Part shown: positions 42,966-51,756 of the stretch, piece after piece
Layout: every line of letters starts with the position of its first letter
How positions within the stretch are numbered: position 1 is the first letter of the stretch
NCBI GenBank assembly: GCA_019359415.1
Contig: JAHHHH010000007.1
Coordinates: 83,728 to 147,727 of the forward strand
Reading direction: 5' to 3'
Origin: Iphinoe sp. HA4291-MV1
GTDB lineage: Bacteria > Cyanobacteriota > Cyanobacteriia > Cyanobacteriales > Nostocaceae
DNA length: 64,000 nt
Program-made: the position numbers and the translations under genes
The notes under the pieces: generated by a model
Told to the model about the DNA's origin: nothing
Database searches by the model: none
Seen by the model: the letters and a program-made list of their open reading frames with translations, nothing else

Positions 42966-44753
42966 CTACTCTATGACTTTGATTTCATACAAGTTCCAGA
43001 ATGGACCACCCAGAGCACTATATTTGATACCTTGGAAGCGATCGCGCACTGCTCCTAATGAATAAACGTTAACCAGGTAAATAAACGGTAAATATTCCTG
43101 GGTAATCTGCTGAGTTTCGGCATAAATCGCTTTAACCTTAGCTTCGTCAAATTCCCGTGCAGCTTGAATGTAGAGTTTCCCAATTTTTGCTTCCCAAGGA
43201 GCTACCTCCCAACCTTGAATCGGCTTTTGTCCTGGTTGAGGTTTCTGATTAAACATATGTAATCCACCTTTAGGTGCCCAAACATTCGCACCATCATTCG
43301 GTTCTAAGCCGCCAGTCAGCCCCATCAGAGAAGCTTCCCAGTCTAAGGTGTTAGAAATTTTGTCTGTGAAAGCACTCCATGCCAATGGGGTAAAATCGAC
43401 TTGCATACCGATTTTGCTGAGGTCTTGTTTAATTTGCGATCCTAGTGCCTCACGGATTTTATTTCCTGCATTGGTGAGCAAAGTGAAGCGGACGCGGTTT
43501 CCCTCAGCATCTAGTAGCTGACCTCTGTCGTTATACTTAAATCCTGCTTTCAGTAGCAGTTCCTTCGCTTTTTGTGGATTGTAATCGTAAACTTTCAGCC
43601 CTTCTTTAGACGAAAGGTAATAGGGGCTTTGCACAGAAATTGGAGAATTTTGCAGTTCTCCCAAACCGCGAAAAGTGTTGTTAATCATCGTTTGGCGGTC
43701 GATAGCATAAGCTACCGCTTGCCGAAATTCTACAGTATTGAACCAACGCGACTTTACTGGATTGACTAGCGGCTTGCCGTTCCTTTTACCTTTATTGAGA
43801 TTGAACCAAACAAAATTAGTACCAGGGGCTGGACCATCATTGTAAATTGTGAACTTACCTTGTTTTTCTTGCCGCTTTAGCAAAGAAAAGAAATCTGGTG
43901 TTACCGCTACAGAATCCAATCCGCCAGAACGAAATTGCACTAAGGAAGTATCTGTCGATTCCACAATTTGCCAAATCATGCGTTCAATATAAGGCTGAGA
44001 ATTGCCTTTATCATCCTTACGCCAGTAGTAGGGATTGCGCCGTAACACCACACGCTGACTGGTTTCGTAACGCTCTATCTTGTAAGGACCGTTGACAATA
44101 ATTTGGTCTGGAGGAGTATCAATGCGCCACTTTGATAAAAAAGTCGGTTTTCCCTCTGCGTCTTTCGTTTTTACCGATTTTTGCAGTGCATGAGCAGGCA
44201 AAATTGGATTACCTGTACTCAGTAGGAAAGGTCTAAAGGGTTCCGGTACGCTAAACTCAACCCGACGTTCATCGACTTTTCGCACAGTAGGTAGTTTACC
44301 ACTTTCACCAATCCTCAAGGTGTCTCTGACATCCGTGGGAATTGCTTCATTGAGGTAAATGTCTTTGTAGGTAAAGACCACATCATCTACTGTTAGTGGC
44401 TGTCCATCAGACCATTTCAAACCCTCGCGCAAGGTAAAAACAATCCGTAGTTTGTCATCGGAAATTTGCCAGGATTCGGCTAGGGCTGGCTCGACCTTAC
44501 CAGTTATTGGGTCTTGGGTGATTAACCCCTCAAAAGTTAATCCAAGAAGAGCTGTTGTTGATGCATCTTGATTGAGTGGGTAATTAAAGGTTTGCGGATC
44601 ACTGAGCATGCTGCGTATCAATTGAGGTACTTGTGCAGCTTGGCTCTTAAACTGACTGGGATTGCAGCCATTGAGGGCTAACGCTACCCAAATACCTAGT
44701 AATGCCAAAACCCAACTACGTCGGAAAATTTGTTTAAAAATACTAAGCTTCAT
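42966..44753 (-). CDS. Peptide/nickel-type ABC substrate-binding lipoprotein, paralogue 2
   Basis: A family 5 binding protein of 595 residues. Signal peptide with lipobox ALNGC (Cys about 30), then SQFKSQAAQVPQLIRSMLSD, LREGLKWSDGQPLTVDDVVF, VNGPYKIERYETSQRVVLRR, EFRQAVAYAIDRQTMI and EYLPFIYLVNVYSLGAVRDR. Long stretches are identical to paralogue 1, so they arose by gene duplication. No permease or ATPase gene is adjacent. The ligand is unknown. It is on the same strand as paralogue 1, 4.6 kb apart. Confidence 0.9.
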   Translation of the reverse strand: MKLSIFKQIFRRSWVLALLGIWVALALNGCNPSQFKSQAAQVPQLIRSMLSDPQTFNYPLNQDASTTALLGLTFEGLITQDPITGKVEPALAESWQISDDKLRIVFTLREGLKWSDGQPLTVDDVVFTYKDIYLNEAIPTDVRDTLRIGESGKLPTVRKVDERRVEFSVPEPFRPFLLSTGNPILPAHALQKSVKTKDAEGKPTFLSKWRIDTPPDQIIVNGPYKIERYETSQRVVLRRNPYYWRKDDKGNSQPYIERMIWQIVESTDTSLVQFRSGGLDSVAVTPDFFSLLKRQEKQGKFTIYNDGPAPGTNFVWFNLNKGKRNGKPLVNPVKSRWFNTVEFRQAVAYAIDRQTMINNTFRGLGELQNSPISVQSPYYLSSKEGLKVYDYNPQKAKELLLKAGFKYNDRGQLLDAEGNRVRFTLLTNAGNKIREALGSQIKQDLSKIGMQVDFTPLAWSAFTDKISNTLDWEASLMGLTGGLEPNDGANVWAPKGGLHMFNQKPQPGQKPIQGWEVAPWEAKIGKLYIQAAREFDEAKVKAIYAETQQITQEYLPFIYLVNVYSLGAVRDRFQGIKYSALGGPFWNLYEIKVIE

Positions 44754-44836
44754 AAATTTAAATGATTTGTATTACTTCATGATTTACGTCTAAAGTCGAT
44801 ATGACAGCGCTTATTCTTATGATTAGACCACAAATC

Positions 44837-44906
44837 GTAGGGTGGGCATTGCTCATAAAGCCTATGTGATGCACATTTGAGATATTAGTAGGCAATGCCC
44901 ACCTAC
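44837..44906. repeat. Inverted repeat of the GTGGGCATTGC type
   Basis: GTAGGGTGGGCATTGC (44837) pairs with GGCAATGCCCACCTAC (ending 44906) around a 38-base centre with one mismatch. It is in the 240-base gap between paralogue 2 and the PIN toxin gene. A hairpin of this kind with the word GGGCAATGCCCACC is common as a dispersed repeat in filamentous cyanobacteria. Confidence 0.65.
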
Positions 44907-44993
44907 AGAAAACTTTTACATAGAATTCTAAGGGACAACAGACTTTGTTTAGCGATCAATTTAGCGATCGCCACAAACTTGTTTGGATCTCCC

Positions 44994-45422
44994 TTACTGA
45001 TTATTTGGTTCGAATAACTGGACAAAACCCTTCGTTTGCAACCCCTCTCTAAGTTTTTTATCTCCTGTCCAAAGCAAGCCATTCAATTCTATAGTCAAAG
45101 CGACATGAGGAGTATCGGTTTCGTCAATATCCCGACACAACTCGTAGGCTGTTGCTAAATTAGGCGTTGCAATCAAGTCTTCTTTGTAGAGGTTAATACG
45201 TTTGAGCAATATCTGGTAAACCGTAACAATTTCTTCTTCTCTTAACTGACTGGTTTTCAGTATCTTCTCCTTGCGTTTAAATAATTCTACCAGCACCTGC
45301 TCGCAGATAAAAAAGCGATAATTTGAGTCGAGTAGTAACTCGCTAAAACGAGATTTATCTCTAAGTAATGCTGAGAACAGAATGTTGGTATCAACTATAA
45401 TCGGTGCTTTTTGTCCAATCAC
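44994..45422 (-). CDS. PIN-domain toxin
   Basis: A 142-residue PIN protein. The acidic residues lie in PIIVDTNILFSALL (Asp), CEQVLVELFKRKEKI (Glu), DIDETDTPHVALTIEL (Asp) and LLWTGDKKLREGL (Asp). It follows a 74-residue antitoxin gene by six bases, so the two form an operon. The spacing of the acidic residues fits the PIN family with DUF-type antitoxins rather than classical VapC, but the fold call is firm. Confidence 0.85.
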   Translation of the reverse strand: MIGQKAPIIVDTNILFSALLRDKSRFSELLLDSNYRFFICEQVLVELFKRKEKILKTSQLREEEIVTVYQILLKRINLYKEDLIATPNLATAYELCRDIDETDTPHVALTIELNGLLWTGDKKLREGLQTKGFVQLFEPNNQ

Positions 45423-45428
45423 AATTTA

Positions 45429-45653
45429 CTATTGAGTAAGTTTAGATTTAACTTTAGACCAAACAGTAGAGTCGATTTCATTTGCTAATTCAGCCGCTAC
45501 CTCTTCTGTTAGTTGGCTTCGCTGCCTGATTGACTTGAGTTCAAGATGGTTTAGTAGTTGTGTCAGTTGCTGATAATCAATTGCTTTTTTATCAATCTTG
45601 ATAATAATATTTTGTTCGTCAACACTAAGATTGTAATAAGGATTGTTAGACAT
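45429..45653 (-). CDS. Antitoxin partner of the PIN toxin
   Basis: A 74-residue protein, MSNNPYYNLSVDEQNIIIKI at the start, then a helix YQQLTQLLNHLELKSIRQRS and EVAAELANEIDSTVWSKVKS at the end. It lacks a classical DNA-binding motif by eye. Position directly before the PIN gene, six bases away, and size identify it as the antitoxin. No close family name is recognised. Confidence 0.72.
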   Translation of the reverse strand: MSNNPYYNLSVDEQNIIIKIDKKAIDYQQLTQLLNHLELKSIRQRSQLTEEVAAELANEIDSTVWSKVKSKLTQ

Positions 45654-45951
45654 AATTTCTAAGTCAATACAGTAGTAAGGTAATAGTAATACATTTCATA
45701 TATTAGAATTCATATTTGATTTTTACTCAGCTAGGTACACTTGATGTTCCCTGTTAAGGGTTAACAGATCATTTTCATTAGTTTTCTTCGTTGTGCTTCT
45801 TCTTTAGTTCCTATGTACTAAACTGCTTGTGTTTTGTTGAGGTGTGACAGTTGAGGGTGCGGAATGTGGGTTATTTTATTATATCTAGCAGGGCGACAAA
45901 ATAGCCTAAAAAGCTTATTTGATAGAGAGTGTAGCGATTCGTAGTAAGAAA

Positions 45952-45984
45952 AGATAGGTCTAGTTATGTCAAGAAGACCTATCT
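45952..45984. terminator. Perfect hairpin in the TA-to-aroA gap
   Basis: AGATAGGTCT (45952-45961) pairs perfectly with AGACCTATCT (45975-45984). It lies in a 459-base gap (45654-46112). Downstream, frame MMPEYYQKHFRTNLHVRF at 45990-46043 looks like the beginning of an IS4-like transposase, so the hairpin may belong to a mobile remnant. A further small palindrome GCATGAG/CTCATGC follows at about 46053. Nothing else is recognised. Confidence 0.45.
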
Positions 45985-46112
45985 AATGATAATGATGCCT
46001 GAATATTACCAAAAACACTTTAGGACAAACCTTCATGTCCGGTTCCTACGCCTTGCATGAGGGGTGACTCTCATGCTTAGGTTAACGGAGAGCTTGACTA
46101 AATAGTCAAAGT

Positions 46113-47498
46113 TTAGCGATCGCCCGCAAGGGCTTGGCTCCCCTTGGGAGCATCGCCACAAACTTGTTGCAGTGTTGTCACAAATTCTGGGTAAGAGACT
46201 GCAGCAGCTTCTGCACGCTGGATGGTCGTTTTACCAGAAGCTTTGAGAGATGCGATCGCTAAACTCATGGCAATACGATGATCGGTATGACTATCAACAT
46301 CTGTCCCCGCTAGGGAGGTACCGCCAGTAATTTCCATACCATCAGGTAATTCTGTCACCTGTGCTCCCATTTTGTTGAGTTGCTGCGCTGTGACAGCAAT
46401 GCGATCGCTTTCTTTCACTCTTAACTCAGCAGCATCCCGAATGATTGTCGTTCCTTCAGCAAAAACCGCCGCCACTGCCAAAATTGGAATTTCATCAATT
46501 AATCTAGGGATAATATCACCTGCGATGGTGCAACTTTTCAAACGACTGGAACGCACTCGCAAATCCGCGACTGGTTCCCCAGCAACTGAACGCTGATTTT
46601 CCTGTTGGATGTCTGCTCCCATCATCGCCAGAGCTTCTAAAATTCCTGTGCGGGTGGGATTCACTCCAACATTTTCAATCACTAGTTCAGAATCTGGTAC
46701 AATAGCCGCAGCGACTAGCCAAAAAGCAGCTGAACTGATATCTCCTGGAACAATGACTGTTTGTCCGTAAAGTTGAGTTGGTCCAGTGATTGTGATACTT
46801 TTGGTTTCAGGGTGAGTAACTAAATCTGCTCCAAATGCCCGTAGCATCCGTTCGCTATGATCCCGTGAAAGTGATGGTTCTGTGACAGTCGTTTTTCCCT
46901 CTGTCGTCAAACCTGCAAGCAGAATGCAAGATTTCACTTGGGCGGAGGCGATAGGGGAATTGTAGTGAATGGGTTTGAGGGACTTTCCTTGAACTGCTAA
47001 GGGGGCGAGTGTATTGGCTTTTCGTCCCCAAATTTCTGCTCCCATTTCTTGTAATGGTTTGATAACACGGGACATGGGACGCGATCGCAAGGAACTATCA
47101 CCTGTCACAGTAAAAAAGCGCCCTGCATGAGATGCCAAAAGTCCCAGCATTAAGCGTATTGTTGTCCCAGAGTTACCAGCACTCAAGACATCAACTGGTT
47201 CTTGTAAATTTCCTAGACCAATACCTTTAACCCGCACTAATTCCGTATTCAGTTCAGAAATTTCTGCTCCCATAGCTTGGAAACAACTTGCTGTGCTACA
47301 GGGGTCTTCTCCCAAGAGTAGACCTTGAATCTGGGTTTCACCTTCGGCTATAGCACCCAGCATCAATGATCTATGGGAAATAGATTTATCACCCGGAACA
47401 CGGATGCGACCTTGTAGAGATAAAGAAGCAGGTCGCTGAATGATTAAGTTTTGAGAAGCGTTTTCTCTCTTTTCTACGGTTATAACAGAAGCTGACAT
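46113..47498 (-). CDS. aroA: 3-phosphoshikimate 1-carboxyvinyltransferase (EPSP synthase)
   Basis: Adds enolpyruvyl to shikimate-3-phosphate in aromatic amino acid synthesis; target of glyphosate. Conserved parts are [115 protein letters not shown] and [10 protein letters not shown]. The stretches SRDHSERML and [10 protein letters not shown] are like class II (CP4-type) enzymes, so glyphosate tolerance is possible but untested. At 461 residues it is complete. The C-terminal tail (QALAGDR) runs into a HIP1-rich segment. Confidence 0.94.
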   Translation of the reverse strand: MSASVITVEKRENASQNLIIQRPASLSLQGRIRVPGDKSISHRSLMLGAIAEGETQIQGLLLGEDPCSTASCFQAMGAEISELNTELVRVKGIGLGNLQEPVDVLSAGNSGTTIRLMLGLLASHAGRFFTVTGDSSLRSRPMSRVIKPLQEMGAEIWGRKANTLAPLAVQGKSLKPIHYNSPIASAQVKSCILLAGLTTEGKTTVTEPSLSRDHSERMLRAFGADLVTHPETKSITITGPTQLYGQTVIVPGDISSAAFWLVAAAIVPDSELVIENVGVNPTRTGILEALAMMGADIQQENQRSVAGEPVADLRVRSSRLKSCTIAGDIIPRLIDEIPILAVAAVFAEGTTIIRDAAELRVKESDRIAVTAQQLNKMGAQVTELPDGMEITGGTSLAGTDVDSHTDHRIAMSLAIASLKASGKTTIQRAEAAAVSYPEFVTTLQQVCGDAPKGSQALAGDR

Positions 47499-47625
47499 TA
47501 GGATAAACTGGCGTTGACTGCGCTAGTATCCTATCGCTTTCCTTGTCTCGTCAGCTCTACCAATACTTATCAACTCTTGTTGTAACTCACATTTCATTGA
47601 TTGGCTTTTTGCCCTTATCGCTCCC

Positions 47626-48141
47626 ATGCTTACTCACCATCGCAAGCCCGTGTGCTTATCACTTATTTCCACAGATCTGCCAGTTTGGTCTGTTGTTGAA
47701 ACTGCCGCAACACTCTACCAAAAAGACCGCGACAGATTTCACTTACTTTTATCTGCACCGTCTGTAAAAGATACGGAACCAGTAGACGACTCCCTGCTTA
47801 CAGACAACACTCTTTGTCAAGAGCAAGGTCATACTCAAGTCCCCAGTGGTCCTCGGATATTATGGCTAGAAATTTCCCCTTACAGAGTTATCATGACCAT
47901 GCAAGGCAATGGTCAGTTGAGTTACCGTCACTTCTGGGAACAGGGAGTTTACGGCATGACTCGTTACTGGTTACCTGTTGAGTCATTACAACCTAGCGAG
48001 CCTATTCGCTTACGAAATTTTACTCGCAGCCTAACACTTGATGGACACCCCTTACCAAAGCATTTGCGGGTGGAGTACGAATTGTGGGCAGGAGAAATCC
48101 AACTGGGATGTTATGTCCTTAGTTTAGAAGTAAAACAGTAA
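47626..48141 (+). CDS. Conserved cyanobacterial protein of unknown function
   Basis: A 171-residue protein without recognised domain: PRILWLEISPYRVIMTMQGN, then QGVYGMTRYWLPVESLQPSE, IRLRNFTRSLTLDGHPLPKH and LRVEYELWAGEIQLGCYVLS. It looks like a small beta-rich globular protein with no signal peptide. Its stop codon is at the very start of an AAAAAGT repeat array. The gene is divergent from aroA. Nothing in the neighbourhood suggests a role. Confidence 0.6.
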   Translation: MLTHHRKPVCLSLISTDLPVWSVVETAATLYQKDRDRFHLLLSAPSVKDTEPVDDSLLTDNTLCQEQGHTQVPSGPRILWLEISPYRVIMTMQGNGQLSYRHFWEQGVYGMTRYWLPVESLQPSEPIRLRNFTRSLTLDGHPLPKHLRVEYELWAGEIQLGCYVLSLEVKQ

Positions 48142-48189
48142 AAAGTAAAAAGTAAAAAGTAAAAAGTAAAAAGTAAAAAGTAAAAAGTA
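48136..48189. repeat. (AAAAAGT)n heptamer repeat
   Basis: About seven tandem units of TAAAAAG directly after, and partly including, the stop codon of the preceding gene. Typical short tandem repeat of filamentous cyanobacteria. Loss of units would not change the protein because the array is behind the stop codon. Confidence 0.9.
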
Positions 48190-48261
48190 AGACGATTTCC
48201 TTCTTTCTTTTGCCTTTTAGCTTTTTACTTTTGTCTTGTTCTGTTATGTGATGTATGCTGT

Positions 48262-48843
48262 TTAACCGAAATAACTTGGTTCGTTACCTGGTTTCCACTT
48301 AATATTGCAACCAACACTTGGCTTTTGCTCGCCTGTAACTGGTTGACTCGCTAATACAGCATCAATAGCTGCGCGTAAATCTGCACCTGTTACAAGTTTG
48401 CCATTACTAGGACGGCTATCATCCAATTGTCCTCGATAAACGAGTTGGCGCTTGGCATCAAAGAGGAAGAAATCCGGTGTGCAAGCTGCTGTGTAAGCTT
48501 TTGCGGTTTCTTGGCTTTCGTCATAGCAATAGGGAAACTTAAAGTCAAGTTCTAGCGCCATTGCCTTTAAAAATTCAGGATCATCATCTGGATAATTCTT
48601 AACATCATTGGTGCTGATGGCAACAATTCCTAAACCATTATGAACGTAATCTTTGCCCAACTGCGCTAATTCTAACTTCACGTATCTTACAAACGGGCAA
48701 TGCTGGCAAATAAACATCACAAGTAATGCTTTTTTATCGGCAAAAGTGGAAAGCGAAATCGTTTTTTCAGACACCACATCCGGTAGATGAAAATCTGGTG
48801 CCTGAGTTCCTAGCGGCAACATTGTTGAAGCAGTTAAAGCCAT
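48262..48843 (-). CDS. Thioredoxin-fold redoxin (AhpC/TSA-like)
   Basis: A 193-residue thiol oxidoreductase. APDFHLPDVVSEKTISLSTF is a redoxin N-terminus, and the active site is VMFICQHCPFVRYVKLEL, a CxxC of the CxHCP type. ACTPDFFLFDAKRQLVYRGQ with the cis-Pro loop follows. It has no signal peptide, so it acts in the cytosol. Homologues in cyanobacteria are annotated thioredoxin family protein; the reductant partner is unknown. It could reduce peroxide or transfer electrons. Confidence 0.85.
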   Translation of the reverse strand: MALTASTMLPLGTQAPDFHLPDVVSEKTISLSTFADKKALLVMFICQHCPFVRYVKLELAQLGKDYVHNGLGIVAISTNDVKNYPDDDPEFLKAMALELDFKFPYCYDESQETAKAYTAACTPDFFLFDAKRQLVYRGQLDDSRPSNGKLVTGADLRAAIDAVLASQPVTGEQKPSVGCNIKWKPGNEPSYFG

Positions 48844-48917
48844 AGGTTTGATATGTTTTTCCTAAAGAATAAATTATCAATTGTTTTCAATATACCAATT
48901 ATTTGTGATGAATAAGA

Positions 48918-49394
48918 TCAGAGCCTAGAGGGAGTTCTTAATTTTGAATTTGAGCCAGGCGAGTGGGTCGGATTTGGAAGCCGATATGAGGAAGAAGGAG
49001 GCACGTTGCTTCGTAAAAGGAGCAAAGGAATACTGAGAATTCCAAAAATAATCACTGCTGCAGTCATCACCCAAACTGTCAATCTACTGGGTTGATAGTT
49101 TCCTTGTTCAATTTGCCAAAAAACTTGGTTATACCGCCAAACTGCTAAAACTAAAGTAATAATACCAAAGATGACCAAACAAATCCCCAAATTTTCTGAA
49201 GTGAAAAAAGGATGTGGTGATGGTTCCTGGTGCTGTTGAGTCAGAGTAAAATTAAGCTGGCGTATAAATAGACCAAATCTAGCAATAGCAAAACCAAAGC
49301 CAATTAATGCTATGGAAGTGCGTAACCAAGCTAAAAATGTCCGCTCGTTTGCTTGGTGCTCTCGTTGGCGGTCGATTTTGGGTATTTTGGTCAT
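48918..49394 (-). CDS. DUF202 (YidH-type) membrane protein
   Basis: A 158-residue membrane protein. The DUF202 signature is ANERTFLAWLRTSIALIGFG at residues about 15-35, with hydrophobic segments at about 24-45, 68-88 and 108-128. The C-terminal tail is polar and Pro/Ser-rich (PPSSSYRLPNPTHSPGS). Function of the family is unknown. It is 74 bases upstream of the redoxin gene on the same strand, so the two may be transcribed together. Confidence 0.85.
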   Translation of the reverse strand: MTKIPKIDRQREHQANERTFLAWLRTSIALIGFGFAIARFGLFIRQLNFTLTQQHQEPSPHPFFTSENLGICLVIFGIITLVLAVWRYNQVFWQIEQGNYQPSRLTVWVMTAAVIIFGILSIPLLLLRSNVPPSSSYRLPNPTHSPGSNSKLRTPSRL

Positions 49395-49485
49395 AATTAC
49401 TGATTTTATTCTTTTTTACCCACTAGAGAACATACCGTATTCTGTCCCCATAGATACTCTCTCTGATGGGTAGCTTTTCTAAAAC

Positions 49486-49586
49486 AGGACTTACGCAAAG
49501 AAACCCGGTTTCTACCAAAAATCGTCTGTTTTGCAACGAAAAACGAACAAAGAAACCGGGTTTCTGACAGATTCTGCGTAAGTCCT
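49486..49586. mobile_element. 101-bp MITE with perfect terminal inverted repeats
   Basis: AGGACTTACGCA (49486-49497) and TGCGTAAGTCCT (49575-49586) are perfect inverted ends. Inside, AGAAACCCGGTTTCT and AGAAACCGGGTTTCT form an inner palindromic pair. There is no open frame. It sits in the 273-base gap between the DUF202 gene and the thymidylate synthase gene. Confidence 0.8.
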
Positions 49587-49667
49587 ATAAAAGTAGAGAC
49601 GCAAAACTTTTGTAGATTGATATAAAAGTTTCACTGGGTGTAAGATAAAGAGTTTGTATATGTAACT

Positions 49668-51158
49668 ATGACAGCAAGCAGATCTCTATTTCACTACAAT
49701 GCACTGCACAAGCCCAACCAACTGATTTATGGTCAAGGTCAGACAGTAGTAATTACAGGATGGACAGTAAAGAGTGCGATCGCTAAACATCTGCACCCCC
49801 AGGAGTATGCTGTCATTGGACAGCTCTACTCACCCACAAGAGGGATAAACTTACTGATTCGTAATTTGCTTTATAATCCCCACGTTTGCTACTTAGTTGT
49901 CCTCAACGCGACAAGGGAAGATAAGAACGCAGGTGCATGTCAATGCTTGCTAGATTTTTTCCGCAATGGCTTTGAAGAAGGTTTGTGCGATACTGGGAGG
50001 CTTTGTTGGGTGATTCGCTCCCCCTATCCTGGGTATATTGATATAGAAGTTGAAGCCAATACGCTACAAAAACTGCGGCAGTCTGTAGAATTTAAAGAAG
50101 CAAAATCAATTGCTGAAGCTTGTACTCTGGCAAAGTCTTTTGGAGAAAGAGAAGCGGTGGAACCTTGGAGTTTACCGTTAGAATTTCCCATGTCTACTGT
50201 TGAACCAAATATTTTACCAGGACCACGCTACGGACATAGAATTGAGGGAAAAACCATTGCTGAAACTTGGGTGAAAATAATTCATCGCATTAAAACAACA
50301 GGAACAATTCGACCAACTGGTTATGATGGACAATGGCAAGAATTAATTGATTTGATGGCAGTTGTGACTGATGAACCTCCTAACTTTTACTTTCCTGAAC
50401 CTAATTATTTACCAATTGATCGGAGTTTTTTAAAGGAATACATTTCCCAAATTTTAGATGATTCATTGTATCGAGAAGGGTTAAAATATACATATGGTCA
50501 ACGTTTACGTTCCTGGTTTGGACGCGACCAAATTCAACAAGTCATTCAAAAGTTAATTGGAGAAATTGACGCTGCTAGTGCAGTGATGAACCTATGGGAC
50601 GTGAAAGACCACGATAAAGGCGGAAGTCCATGTCTTAATCATATTTGGCTGAGAGTTGTTAATAATGAATTATCGCTAACAGCAACTCTGCGAAGTAATG
50701 ATATGTTTGCTGCATGGCCTGCAAATGCGATGGGATTGAGAGCACTACAGCAATATATCAGAGATGAAATACAAGAGCGTTCTGAATATGACTTGAAAAT
50801 GGGACCATTAATTACCATTAGTCAGAGCGCTCATATTTATGATGATACATGGTCAAATGCAGAGCAACTGATTCAGCAACAGTATTCAGCAATTTGTAGA
50901 CAAATAGATTACTACGATCCAGCAGGAAACTTTTTAATCGAAGTTGCAGAAGATAAAATAGTGGTTACACACACAACCCCTGGTAGCGGTGAGGTTGTAA
51001 ATTGCTATTCTGGTAAAGATGCCTTGAAATTAGTCAGAGAAATTTGCGCAGCTTCGCCTTCGATACGTTCAGATCATGCTGGGTATTTAGGAATGGAATT
51101 ACACAAGGCGGCTGAGTGTTTGAAAACGGGTAAGCAATACGTTCAGGATAGTAAGTAA
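49668..51158 (+). CDS. Thymidylate synthase (archaeal-type) with N-terminal DUF4346-like domain
   Basis: A 496-residue protein made of two parts. Residues about 1-185 are DUF4346-like (VVITGWTVKSAIAKHLHPQE, YAVIGQLYSPTRGINLLIRN). Residues about 190-495 are thymidylate-synthase-like: DKGGSPCLNHIWLRVV carries the catalytic Cys, then LTATLRSNDMFAAWPANAMG, LRALQQYIRDEI and MGPLITISQSAHIYDD, similar to archaeal thymidylate synthases. It overlaps the dCMP deaminase gene by one base (TAATG), so the two form a dUMP-to-dTMP pathway unit. The usual ThyA His-Cys-Gln motif is altered (PCLN). Standard for cyanobacteria lacking ThyX. Confidence 0.85.
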   Translation: MTASRSLFHYNALHKPNQLIYGQGQTVVITGWTVKSAIAKHLHPQEYAVIGQLYSPTRGINLLIRNLLYNPHVCYLVVLNATREDKNAGACQCLLDFFRNGFEEGLCDTGRLCWVIRSPYPGYIDIEVEANTLQKLRQSVEFKEAKSIAEACTLAKSFGEREAVEPWSLPLEFPMSTVEPNILPGPRYGHRIEGKTIAETWVKIIHRIKTTGTIRPTGYDGQWQELIDLMAVVTDEPPNFYFPEPNYLPIDRSFLKEYISQILDDSLYREGLKYTYGQRLRSWFGRDQIQQVIQKLIGEIDAASAVMNLWDVKDHDKGGSPCLNHIWLRVVNNELSLTATLRSNDMFAAWPANAMGLRALQQYIRDEIQERSEYDLKMGPLITISQSAHIYDDTWSNAEQLIQQQYSAICRQIDYYDPAGNFLIEVAEDKIVVTHTTPGSGEVVNCYSGKDALKLVREICAASPSIRSDHAGYLGMELHKAAECLKTGKQYVQDSK

Positions 51159-51712
51159 TGGCTTGTGATGACCAAAGACCAAAATGGGATGAGTACTTTC
51201 TCATGTTGGCTAAACTTGCAGCTACTCGCTCAACTTGCCTGGCTTTTCCTGTGGGTGCTGTGATAGTAAAAAATAAGCAGGTTGTGGCAACAGGTTATAA
51301 TGGGTCACCATCGGGTTCGGTTCATTGTACCGCTCAAGGATTCTGCTATCCAGGCTTGAGTAGCTGTGATGCCAGTACAACTTTACCATCAAGAGCTGTA
51401 CATGCAGAAGCAAATGCGATCGCACAAGCAGCAAAGCATGGTATTTCCACAGATGGTGCAAGTATTTACGTTACCTTAGAACCATGTTTGTCTTGCTTAA
51501 AACTAATTATTTCGACAGGTATTAAGGAAGTTTTTTACGAAACTTCCTTCAACAGTGGAGAGAAAGCCTTAGTGAGAGATTCATTTATCAATGAAGGTTT
51601 AGTAACCCTCAAGCAAATTCAATTATCTGAGACAATAGCACAAAAAGCGGCTCAATTCCTACTCAATCCGACATCTGTTGCTAGAGCAGTAGGGTGTGTT
51701 CCAGAAGTATGA
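51158..51712 (+). CDS. dCMP deaminase (cytidine/deoxycytidylate deaminase family)
   Basis: A 184-residue zinc deaminase that makes dUMP from dCMP. The zinc and catalytic residues are in VHAEANAIAQAAKHG and LEPCLSCLKLIISTG. AFPVGAVIVKNKQVVATGYN near residue 30 is typical of the family. It overlaps the preceding thymidylate synthase gene by one base, giving a coupled unit for thymidylate synthesis. The C-terminal 30 residues are less conserved. Confidence 0.9.
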   Translation: MACDDQRPKWDEYFLMLAKLAATRSTCLAFPVGAVIVKNKQVVATGYNGSPSGSVHCTAQGFCYPGLSSCDASTTLPSRAVHAEANAIAQAAKHGISTDGASIYVTLEPCLSCLKLIISTGIKEVFYETSFNSGEKALVRDSFINEGLVTLKQIQLSETIAQKAAQFLLNPTSVARAVGCVPEV

Positions 51713-51756
51713 GCACCCTACTTGTTTGAAATTATTAAATCAAAAATCAAAATCAC

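Noticed and set aside
45990-46074. IS4-like transposase start MMPEYYQKHFRTNLHV
   Set aside because: The match is only about 16 residues and weak, so it is mentioned with the hairpin and not called as a separate element.
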